A DNA stretch of 8,711 nt from Candidatus Parcubacteria bacterium (GTDB taxonomy: Bacteria; Patescibacteriota; Minisyncoccia; Minisyncoccales; Staskawiczbacteraceae): the NCBI GenBank assembly GCA_019658985.1, contig JAIFWS010000031.1, positions 1-8,711 on the forward strand. The letters run 5' to 3'. The translations under genes were made by a program, and so were the position numbers. Shown here one piece after another: positions 1 through 5,658 of this stretch. The notes beneath the pieces are model-generated. The model searched no databases, was not told the origin of the DNA, and worked only from the letters and a program-made list of their open reading frames with translations. How positions within the stretch are numbered: position 1 is the stretch's first letter; the number at the start of each line of letters is the position of its first letter.

Positions 1-441
1 GGAGAGAAAGAGATTTACCATCAAAAAGTTAATTTCGCCAAAGTGCTCGAGCAGGCGGTCTCAGGCCGGAAATTCATCCGGGCCTTCGCCTACGTAGTGC
101 GTACTAAAACCGGTGAAGAAAAACCGTTTTTTGATGCGTTAACAAAATTAGGCATCGAAACACGGGTAAGGGATCTGCAGAAATTTTACGGCGGTGCCAA
201 GAAAGCCGACTGGGACGTGGGAATCGTCATTGATGCCATCCGGACCGCGGCCAGCTTGGATGTGATTATCTTATGCTCGGGCGACGGCGATTTTATCCCA
301 CTGGTTGAGTATCTGAAAAATCAGGGAAAGCGCGTGGAAATCGCGGCCTTCGGCAAAACTACTTCATCAAAATTACGGGAGGTTGCTGACGAATTCATTG
401 ATTTGGATTTGGAAACCGATAAGTTTTTATTAAAAAAGTAG
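1..441 (+). CDS. NYN-domain (LabA-like/DUF88) protein, 5' truncated
   Basis: An open frame runs from the first base of the window to a TAG at 439-441, giving 146 visible residues. The true start lies upstream; the internal GTG at 43 is probably not it. The visible part matches the C-terminal two thirds of a NYN/PIN-like domain. It has an Asp-rich helix (DWDVGIVIDAI, about residues 73-83), the hallmark CSGDGDF strand-loop (about 92-98), then PLVEYLKNQGKRVEIAAFG and a closing SSKLREVADEFIDL. NYN proteins of the LabA group are predicted metal-dependent RNases. The acidic residues seen here would supply part of the metal site, while the first conserved Asp (usually near an N-terminal DGxN motif) is off the window. 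The substrate is unknown. The next gene starts 16 bases downstream on the same strand, so co-transcription is possible. Family call is confident; biological role is not. Confidence 0.85.
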   Translation, partial: GEKEIYHQKVNFAKVLEQAVSGRKFIRAFAYVVRTKTGEEKPFFDALTKLGIETRVRDLQKFYGGAKKADWDVGIVIDAIRTAASLDVIILCSGDGDFIPLVEYLKNQGKRVEIAAFGKTTSSKLREVADEFIDLDLETDKFLLKK

Positions 442-457
442 ACCCTTGGATTACTCC

Positions 458-799
458 ATGAAACTTATAAAGTTTATCATATATCTAGAAATAGCAGCTT
501 TATTACTTCCATTGATCGCAGTTATCTTTTTATATAATCTGCCTATTTATTTATTGGGCGAATCCGTAGCAGGATTTGGATTATTCTTGTGGCCGTTTTC
601 ATTAATCCTAGCTTTCATTTTACCGATCATAGCTATCATAAGCGGATTTATCGGGCTTACCAAAATAACAGAACCGGCGGCGAATAGAGCAATAAAACAG
701 GCTATCTTCTTTGGAATCATAGAAATACTTGCCTCACTTTCACTTTTTTTTATATTTATCAACTACATAGCAAGTCAATTTCCTTTGTGGGGGGCTTAA
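458..799 (+). CDS. small hypothetical membrane protein, three predicted helices
   Basis: This is a 113-residue protein if it starts at the ATG at 458. An in-frame TTG at 446 would add four residues; ATG is preferred, though neither has a good ribosome binding site. The sequence is almost wholly hydrophobic. Predicted membrane segments lie at about residues 5-26, 40-68 and 84-106. A short polar connection (TKITEPAANRAIKQ, about 69-82) joins the last two. The second segment ends in IIAIISGFIGLTKI, which resembles small DUF4190-like membrane proteins, but this is a resemblance from memory and not a firm assignment. No catalytic or binding motif is visible. It follows the NYN gene by 16 bases and could share its transcript. 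The reading frame is AT-rich compared with the neighbouring pnp. Function unknown. Confidence 0.6.
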   Translation: MKLIKFIIYLEIAALLLPLIAVIFLYNLPIYLLGESVAGFGLFLWPFSLILAFILPIIAIISGFIGLTKITEPAANRAIKQAIFFGIIEILASLSLFFIFINYIASQFPLWGA

Positions 800-844
800 G
801 ATTCATCTTTGATAATTTAACCAATTAATAAAATAAAAATAAAT

Positions 845-934
845 CAGCGACGCTGGAAATTGATGACACTCTAATACGCCAATACGTTTTGTAACGTATT
901 TGTCCATTAGTGCGTGATCAAGACTGGCATCGCT
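845..934 (+). promoter_or_regulatory. long imperfect hairpin in the pnp leader
   Basis: The 143-base gap before pnp holds a long foldable element. The apex is perfect: AATACGTT (881-888), loop TTGT, AACGTATT (893-900). Below it, CTAAT (871-875) pairs with ATTAG (906-910), CAC (867-869) with GTG (914-916), TTGAT (860-864) with ATCAA (917-921), and AGCGA (846-850) with TCGCT (930-934), separated by small internal loops and one larger one. The base of the stem ends eight bases before the pnp ATG, and no Shine-Dalgarno sequence lies between. There is no T-run after it, so it is not a simple terminator. In Escherichia coli, pnp carries a leader hairpin cut by RNase III and then used by PNPase for autoregulation. 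A similar role here is inferred from position only. I found no convincing promoter upstream; an AT-rich stretch at 809-840 is a weak candidate. Confidence 0.6.
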
Positions 935-942
935 AAAAACAA

Positions 943-3060
943 ATGATCAAAGAGAAATTCGAGATTCAAGTGGGCAATAAGCCGCTTAAGATCGAGATTA
1001 CCGACTGGGCGATCCAGGCAGGAGGATCGTGTTTGGTAACTTACGGCGAAACCGTGGTAATCGCCACCGCCACCATGTCGCAAAAAAGCATGGATGGTTT
1101 TGATTTCTTCCCGCTCTCCGTTGACTACGAAGAAAAGTTCTATGCTGCCGGAAAAATTTTGGGCTCACGCTTTATGAAAAGGGAATCACGCCCATCTGAC
1201 GAAGCTATTTTAACATCGCGTATGATTGACCGCGCCGTGCGGCCGTTATTCCCTAAAGATTTTAAAAAAGAAGTGCAGATCATTGTCACCTGCCTTTCGT
1301 TTGACGGAGAAAACGACACGGATATCCCAAGCATGATCGCGGCTTCATTTGCTTTGGCAGTATCAAATATTCCATGGAACGGACCGCTGGCAGCGATCAA
1401 AATAGGGAAGATTGGCGATAACTTTGTATTCAATCCTACCTATAAAGAACGGGAAGAAAGCTCCTTTGAATTAACCCTGTCCGCCATTGAAAATAATGGC
1501 GACGCACTGGTTAACATGATTGAAATGGGAGCCAAGGAAGCCTCCGAAGACGACGTATTGAAAGCTTATGAAGCCGCCAAGGAAACACTTCTGCAGATCA
1601 TTAATTTCCAAAAAGAGATTGTTAAAAAAATCGGCAAAGAAAAGATGGAATTCCACCCTCAGGTAGAATTGGACATCAAAAACGACATTGAAGAATTCTT
1701 GGGAAATAAACTGGATGACGCTATCACCAATGCCTCCGCAGGGGAAAAGAACCTGGCCACCGCTGAAACCCTCCGGGAAGAATTAACCAAATTTATCAAA
1801 GAGAAATATCCTAAAGAAGGGAAAGAAAAGCAAGTTCTGCCGTTTTTTGAAAAAGAGATGGAACGCATCATCATCCGCAACATCATGGAAAAAAACCAGC
1901 GGCCTGACGGCAGAAAACCTGAGGAAATCCGGAACCTGATGGGAGAAGTGGCTGTATTGCCGCGAACCCATGGCAGCGGAGTGTTCCACCGTGGCATGAC
2001 TAAGGTACTTTCTATCTTGACCTTAGGTGGGCCTGGCGACCAGCAATTGCTGGACGGCATGGAAATTGAAGGTAAAAAGAGATTTATGCACCACTACAAC
2101 TTCCCTCCGTTCTCTACGGGGGAAACTGGTTTCATGCGTGGACCAAAACGCCGCGAAATCGGACACGGGCACCTGGCGGAAAAAGCCTTGTTGCCAATGC
2201 TTCCCGATATAACAGAATTCCCTTACACTATTAGAATCGTTTCCGAAGCATTGTCTTCAAACGGATCAACATCTATGGCCTCAACCTGTGCCGCGACTTT
2301 GGCATTAATGGACGCCGGCGTGCCGATCAAAAGCCCGGTAGCGGGAATTTCCATTGGACTAGCCAAAGACGAAGCATCCGGAAGATACAAAGTGCTGACC
2401 GACATCCAGGGACCGGAAGACCATTTCGGCCATATGGATTTTAAAGTCGCCGGAACCAAAAACGGAATTACCGCCATCCAGATGGATATTAAGATCGATG
2501 GCATCAATTACGACATCATCAAAGAAGCACTGGAGAAAGCAAAAGATGCAAGAATGAAAATTCTTGATATAATAAGGAATACGATTGCCGAGCCGCGCAA
2601 GAATCTTTCCCAGTACGCGCCGAAAATATTCTCATTCCAAATCAATCCTTCCAAGATCGGGGAGGTGGTTGGCCCGAAGGGATCGGTTATCAACAAGCTT
2701 ATTGAGGAATTTGATGTTACTATTGATATTGAAGATTCCGGGCTGGTGTTCATTACCGGCCAAGACCAGGTTATGGTGGATGCTTGCGCAAATCGAATCA
2801 AGGGGATCGCCAAGGAAGTAGAAGTCGGCGAAATCTACCAGGGTACGGTGCGTAAAATCATGGACTTTGGAGCTTTCGTTGATATCCTTCCAGGACAATC
2901 CGGATTGGTGCACATTTCTAAATTCGTGCCAAACCAGATCAAGAGCGTCAAAGACGTGGTGAAAGAAGGGGAAACGATTCCGGTAAAAGTAGTCGGGATT
3001 GACGAGCTAGGAAGAATCAACCTTTCGGCCATTGACGCGGGATTCAAACCAAAAAAATAA
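943..3060 (+). CDS. pnp: polyribonucleotide nucleotidyltransferase (PNPase)
   Basis: PNPase degrades RNA 3' to 5' by phosphorolysis, releasing nucleoside diphosphates, and can add tails in reverse. It works as a cytoplasmic trimer. The protein has 705 residues, close to the 711 of E. coli, so it is full length. The first RNase PH domain (about 1-210) contains VDYEEKFYAAGKI and SRPSDEAILTSRMIDRAVRP. A helical linker follows (about 230-300). The second RNase PH domain (about 310-545) has RPDGRK (320-325), the phosphate-binding SNGSTSM (439-445) and the metal-binding pair D493 and D499. A KH domain (about 560-620, with VVGPKGS at 575-581) and an S1 domain (about 628-698, starting GEIYQGTVRKIMDFGAFVDI) complete it. 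His497 sits where E. coli has Asp490, between the two metal ligands. The start has no clear ribosome binding site and follows a hairpin leader. No T-tailed terminator follows, so the next two genes may be co-transcribed. Confidence 0.98.
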   Translation: MIKEKFEIQVGNKPLKIEITDWAIQAGGSCLVTYGETVVIATATMSQKSMDGFDFFPLSVDYEEKFYAAGKILGSRFMKRESRPSDEAILTSRMIDRAVRPLFPKDFKKEVQIIVTCLSFDGENDTDIPSMIAASFALAVSNIPWNGPLAAIKIGKIGDNFVFNPTYKEREESSFELTLSAIENNGDALVNMIEMGAKEASEDDVLKAYEAAKETLLQIINFQKEIVKKIGKEKMEFHPQVELDIKNDIEEFLGNKLDDAITNASAGEKNLATAETLREELTKFIKEKYPKEGKEKQVLPFFEKEMERIIIRNIMEKNQRPDGRKPEEIRNLMGEVAVLPRTHGSGVFHRGMTKVLSILTLGGPGDQQLLDGMEIEGKKRFMHHYNFPPFSTGETGFMRGPKRREIGHGHLAEKALLPMLPDITEFPYTIRIVSEALSSNGSTSMASTCAATLALMDAGVPIKSPVAGISIGLAKDEASGRYKVLTDIQGPEDHFGHMDFKVAGTKNGITAIQMDIKIDGINYDIIKEALEKAKDARMKILDIIRNTIAEPRKNLSQYAPKIFSFQINPSKIGEVVGPKGSVINKLIEEFDVTIDIEDSGLVFITGQDQVMVDACANRIKGIAKEVEVGEIYQGTVRKIMDFGAFVDILPGQSGLVHISKFVPNQIKSVKDVVKEGETIPVKVVGIDELGRINLSAIDAGFKPKK

Positions 3061-3064
3061 TACG

Positions 3065-3147
3065 AGAAAATAGAAGCTAGAAAAATAGAAAATAGAATAC
3101 GAACGTAAAATTCTACTTTCTAGATTCTGCTTTCTAGATTCTAGCTT
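3065..3147 (+). repeat. palindromic TTCTAGA-type repeat between pnp and the next gene
   Basis: Almost the whole 87-base spacer is made of TAGAA/TTCTA words. AAGCTAGAA (3074-3082) is perfectly complementary to TTCTAGCTT (3139-3147). Inside it, TAGAAAATAGAAT (3086-3098) pairs with ATTCTACTTTCTA (3110-3122) with one mismatch around an 11-base loop. The right arm also contains a direct repeat, CTTTCTAGATTCT, at 3116-3128 and 3130-3142 (14-base period), so it is one unit longer than the left arm. The right arm ends on the base before the ATG of the next gene. There is no T-run, so it does not look like an intrinsic terminator. It may be a genome-dispersed repeat or an RNA structure that affects translation of the downstream gene; both are inferences. 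Confidence 0.7.
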
Positions 3148-4284
3148 ATGGTTACAACTTCACAAGAACCAGAGTTAAAAGAATTTTTAAAGAAGGAGGA
3201 TGTGCGCACAATGCACAAGGATATTAAGCGCCTTAAAGAAGACGACTCCCTAGAAGAACGCAAAAAAATAAAAAACATCGGAAATGCTCCGATTCCAGCC
3301 GCAAAAGAACCTAAGAGCAACGCAATTTCAGAAGACAAAGCTGACCAGTGGGTAAAGCAAGAGCTCAAGAAGCCATTGCAAAGCGCGCTGACCCAAAAAC
3401 CTGCTGCTCCGGCTCCGAAGCCAGTTGAGCAGACTCCAAAACCTGCTGCCCCAGTTGCGCAAAAACCGCAAATACCGCCAATGCCTGCGCCACAAAAACA
3501 AACTCCTCCGGTCTTAAAGGCTCCTCAAACTCTGCCTGTCCAAAAGCCTATCCAAAATATCGTTAAGCCTCAGCCGCCGCAACCCAAGCCCCAAGACCTA
3601 CCAAAGCCGGTCCAGAAAGCGCCGGTTGAAAACACGCCGAAAGTTGCAGCGTCTTTAAACGATGCAAAGCAATTCGATAACGAATTAGAAAAACAGCAGA
3701 TCTTTTTACTGGAATCTCAAAAAAAAGATATTGAAAAGCAGATCCGGGAACTTTCCAGCGATGGCAAGTCAGAATCTCTTTCCAAAAAAGCTAAACTGAC
3801 AGCGGAAAAATCCGACTGGGAGAAAAAATTAGCCGCCCTGGCAACCGAGAATCAAAAAGACAGCCTCGGGCGCGAAGACGATATTGAGAAAGAAACCTGG
3901 TCCATTGAAAAAAATATTTCAGAATTAGATGAGCGGATCAAGTTATTAGACGAAGAGGAAACCCACTTGGGTCAACGGAAAAGCACCCTGCAAATGGAAT
4001 CAGCCAAGATTGATAAGGAGCTGGAAATGATCTATACTACCATCAAAAAGAGACAGCAAAATCCACCGAAACCGGAAGCCATCAAAGAACCGGCAGCCCA
4101 AAGCCCCATAGAACCGAAAAAAACAGTACCGCAAAATCCGTTCGAGTCAAAACAAGCTTTCGCCAACAGTTCACCTAAAGCAGTGGAAAAATTAGCCGCA
4201 TCAACAAAAATCGAACAGGCAGCGCGCGCAAAATTCATGGAGGATGTCGAAAAATGGGCATCATCCACTAAAGATAAAAAATAA
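3148..4284 (+). CDS. proline-rich coiled-coil protein, function unknown
   Basis: A 378-residue, highly charged protein with no signal peptide or membrane segment. It has four parts. The head (about 1-45) is charged and contains EFLKKEDVRTMHKDIKRLKE. A proline, alanine and lysine-rich tract follows (about 84-165, many PAP, PKP and QKP repeats), likely disordered. A long heptad-like helix region (about 172-305) is rich in Glu, Lys, Leu and Ile and predicted to form a coiled coil. A second short proline-rich tract (about 304-335) leads to a charged tail. ATG 3148 is kept because the head motif looks like a conserved N-terminal unit of similar Parcubacteria proteins (from memory). A rival start is ATG 3211 (357 residues), which has AAGGAGG at 3193-3199 with an 11-base gap, whereas 3148 has none. 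It lies between pnp and a TraR/DksA-type gene, 2 bases from the latter. A scaffold or linker role is a guess. I do not recognise a named family. Confidence 0.75.
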   Translation: MVTTSQEPELKEFLKKEDVRTMHKDIKRLKEDDSLEERKKIKNIGNAPIPAAKEPKSNAISEDKADQWVKQELKKPLQSALTQKPAAPAPKPVEQTPKPAAPVAQKPQIPPMPAPQKQTPPVLKAPQTLPVQKPIQNIVKPQPPQPKPQDLPKPVQKAPVENTPKVAASLNDAKQFDNELEKQQIFLLESQKKDIEKQIRELSSDGKSESLSKKAKLTAEKSDWEKKLAALATENQKDSLGREDDIEKETWSIEKNISELDERIKLLDEEETHLGQRKSTLQMESAKIDKELEMIYTTIKKRQQNPPKPEAIKEPAAQSPIEPKKTVPQNPFESKQAFANSSPKAVEKLAASTKIEQAARAKFMEDVEKWASSTKDKK

Positions 4285-4286
4285 AC

Positions 4287-4643
4287 ATGAAAAAAGAGTT
4301 GTTGCCAAAATTCAAAGAAGCGCTGGAGGAAGAGAAAACCAAATTGGAAAATGAATTGAGCACATTTGCCACCAAGGATGCCTCGATTGAGAATAATTGG
4401 GATGCAAAGCACGTCAACCGCGAAGACACCGACATGGAAGAAAAAGCCGATGAAGTTACCGAGTACGATAACTTGCTTTCGTTGGAACATACTCTTGAAT
4501 TAAAATTGAAAGATGTCGTTTCGGCCCTAGAAAAAATAGAGAAGGGGGGATATGGCGTCTGCGAGAAATGCGGCAAAGAAATTGAAGAGAAACGGTTGAA
4601 AGTATGCCCAGAAGGAAGGCTTTGTATGAAGTGCAAAGAGTAA
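4287..4643 (+). CDS. TraR/DksA-family zinc-finger protein
   Basis: A 118-residue protein of the DksA/TraR type. These proteins enter the secondary channel of RNA polymerase and tune initiation, often with ppGpp. An N-terminal helical hairpin (about 1-85) is followed by a four-cysteine zinc finger: CEKC (92-95) and CMKC (113-116), separated by 17 residues exactly as in E. coli DksA. The hairpin tip reads D49-M-E-E52-K-A54, a DxxExA version of the DxxDxA tip of DksA (D71, D74, A76). The distances from tip to first cysteine are the same in both (43, 40 and 38 residues). An extra cysteine, C107, lies inside the finger. It is shorter than E. coli DksA (151) because the N-terminal part is reduced. 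It starts two bases after the coiled-coil gene, with no ribosome binding site in the short gap, so it is probably translationally coupled. A bidirectional terminator follows. Family call is firm; whether it acts as DksA is inference. Confidence 0.92.
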   Translation: MKKELLPKFKEALEEEKTKLENELSTFATKDASIENNWDAKHVNREDTDMEEKADEVTEYDNLLSLEHTLELKLKDVVSALEKIEKGGYGVCEKCGKEIEEKRLKVCPEGRLCMKCKE

Positions 4644-4646
4644 TGT

Positions 4647-4685
4647 ATGACTAAAAAATCCGCCTTCGGCGGGTTTTTTAGTCAT
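4647..4685 (+). terminator. bidirectional intrinsic terminator after the TraR/DksA gene
   Basis: The arms 4647-4664 and 4668-4685 form an 18-base-pair stem (one G-T pair) around a TTC loop. The GC core CCGCC/GGCGG is flanked by six A on the left and six T on the right, so it can stop transcription in both directions. It begins three bases after the TAA of the upstream gene and also faces the convergent pyrF. Confidence 0.92.
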
Positions 4686-4696
4686 ATCGACGTAAG

Positions 4697-4723
4697 AAAA
4701 AAGCCGCTGTCGACGACAGCGGC
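4697..4723 (-). terminator. intrinsic terminator of pyrF
   Basis: GCCGCTGTC (4703-4711) and GACAGCGGC (4715-4723) form a perfect nine-pair GC-rich stem around a GAC loop. Read on the minus strand it is followed by six T (A-run at 4697-4702). It begins two bases after the pyrF TGA. It is separate from the bidirectional terminator just to its left, so the two convergent transcripts meet tandem terminators. Confidence 0.9.
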
Positions 4724-4725
4724 CA

Positions 4726-5523
4726 TCACGCGCAATGCTCCCTGATCTGGTGATCGTACTCCTCGGCAGCTCCGCGTGGCTTATCAGTTCCACTGATCCC
4801 CCGCGAGACGTTGACCAGAAAGCGGTACTTGGCAGCCCTTACCGCCGCTCCGAGGTCTCCGCCTTGCGCTCCGACTCCAGGGATGAGCAGTGGCATCTCG
4901 GGCGCCACCCTCCTCACATCCGCCAGGTCCTCCGACCGGGTCGCTCCTACAACCAGTCCGCAGTTGCCCCACCGATTCCAGTCATCCTTGACCGCGTAGG
5001 CCACTTGGTGGAACAGCTTGACCTCCGACCCTCCGATGCACTTGGCGATCGAACGCGTCGGATTGTTCAAGACGAGATCCTGGAACTGATCGGCGCCGGG
5101 ATTTGACGTCCGGCACAGTACGAAGACCCCCAGTTCCTGTTGCATCAGGAACAGATCCAGCGCTTCCCTGCCAAGATACGGACTGACGGTGACGGCATCG
5201 ACGCCGAGCTGATGAACCATTGAGAAGAAAACCCCGCTCGTGTTGCCGATGTCGCCGAACTTACAATCCAGGATCACCGGCGCCGTAGACTCGCGCTGGA
5301 TGTACTTGATGATCATCCGCAGCATGGCCACCCCCGCTTCCAACTTGGCCAGATAGAAGGCCAGGTTAAGCTTGTAGGCCGCTGCCACGTGGAGGGTCTC
5401 TTTGACGACGTTGCACATCTTGGCAGCGTCGTCCTCTTCCTGCGCCGGATCCAGACCTACACACAGGTGCTTGCCTTCCCCCCATTTTGACTGGACTAGG
5501 CGGCGAAAATCACGTTCGCCCAT
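4726..5523 (-). CDS. pyrF: orotidine 5'-phosphate decarboxylase, subfamily 2
   Basis: The enzyme converts orotidine 5'-phosphate to UMP, the last step of de novo UMP synthesis, in the cytoplasm. The 265-residue protein has the (beta-alpha)8 barrel motifs in order: GLDP (23-26), K51 in AYKLN, the catalytic D86-x-K88-x-x-D91 array in LDCKFGDIGNT, the subfamily 2 signature LCRTSNPGA (136-144), IPGVGAQGGD (214-223) for phosphate binding, and NVSRGI (238-243). The start is the ATG at 5523, with AAGGAGG at 5531-5537 seven bases upstream. Longer readings to TTG 5583 or ATG 5565 run into the predicted promoter. The gene is clearly richer in GC (about 62 percent over five hand-counted 60-base lines) than its neighbours (samples of 30 to 48 percent), prefers G or C at third codon positions, and carries its own promoter and terminator. 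This suggests horizontal acquisition. No other pyrimidine gene is in the window. Confidence 0.95.
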   Translation of the reverse strand: MGERDFRRLVQSKWGEGKHLCVGLDPAQEEDDAAKMCNVVKETLHVAAAYKLNLAFYLAKLEAGVAMLRMIIKYIQRESTAPVILDCKFGDIGNTSGVFFSMVHQLGVDAVTVSPYLGREALDLFLMQQELGVFVLCRTSNPGADQFQDLVLNNPTRSIAKCIGGSEVKLFHQVAYAVKDDWNRWGNCGLVVGATRSEDLADVRRVAPEMPLLIPGVGAQGGDLGAAVRAAKYRFLVNVSRGISGTDKPRGAAEEYDHQIREHCA

Positions 5524-5530
5524 GCACAAT

Positions 5531-5537
5531 CCTCCTT
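5531..5537 (-). promoter_or_regulatory. strong Shine-Dalgarno of pyrF
   Basis: On the minus strand AAGGAGG lies seven bases before the ATG at 5523. It fixes the pyrF start and is the only strong, well-spaced ribosome binding site before a chosen start in the window. Starts at 943, 3148, 4287 and 8326 have none that I can see; comM has a weak AGGA and rsmA at most a weak one. Confidence 0.88.
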
Positions 5538-5563
5538 CGTTGTTAGGTACTAGGCGATATTCC

Positions 5564-5591
5564 ATCCTAAACCACCGGCACAATTAGTCAA
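5564..5591 (-). promoter_or_regulatory. predicted sigma-70-type promoter of pyrF
   Basis: On the minus strand TTGACT (5586-5591) and TAGGAT (5564-5569) are separated by 16 bases. Five of six bases match the -35 consensus and four of six the -10. Transcription would start near 5557, leaving a leader of about 34 bases that contains the strong ribosome binding site. This supports translation from 5523. Confidence 0.6.
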
Positions 5592-5596
5592 CCCTT

Positions 5597-5613
5597 GTGG
5601 ATATTATCCCCAC
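5597..5613. promoter_or_regulatory. palindrome in the pyrF-comM divergent spacer
   Basis: GGATATTATCC (5599-5609) is a perfect inverted repeat around T5604, set within GTGG and CCAC flanks. TGTGGATAT and TTATCCCCA, the two halves, each differ by one base from a DnaA box. It lies just upstream of the pyrF -35 element and before comM, so it could be an operator. No regulator is known here. A TAAAAT at 5624-5629 might serve as a comM -10, but no matching -35 is seen. Confidence 0.3.
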
Positions 5614-5658
5614 GCCGTGACCCTAAAATATTAAAAAAGAGAGTGGTAGGATTGGCTC

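Noticed and set aside
3202..4284. Later start for the coiled-coil gene (ATG 3211, with AAGGAGG upstream, or GTG 3202)
   Set aside because: The upstream head looks like part of the conserved N-terminal unit, so 3148 was kept. The SD spacing of 11 is long for 3211 and far too short for 3202. This remains a real alternative for 3211.
4032..4490. 152-codon reverse ORF across the coiled-coil and TraR/DksA genes
   Set aside because: It is antisense to two supported genes. Its Phe-rich sequence is what reversed Lys/Glu codons give.
4735..5106. 123-codon forward ORF opposite pyrF
   Set aside because: It lies wholly antisense to the well-supported pyrF. The high GC of pyrF removes stop codons on the other strand, and the translation shows no family motif.
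5524..5583. N-terminal extension of pyrF to TTG 5583 or ATG 5565
   Set aside because: The extension overlaps the predicted -10 element and adds residues with no family match. The strong SD fixes ATG 5523.
5595..5613. Replication origin suggested by DnaA-like boxes
   Set aside because: There are only two imperfect boxes, with no cluster, no AT-rich unwinding stretch of note and no dnaA or dnaN beside it.
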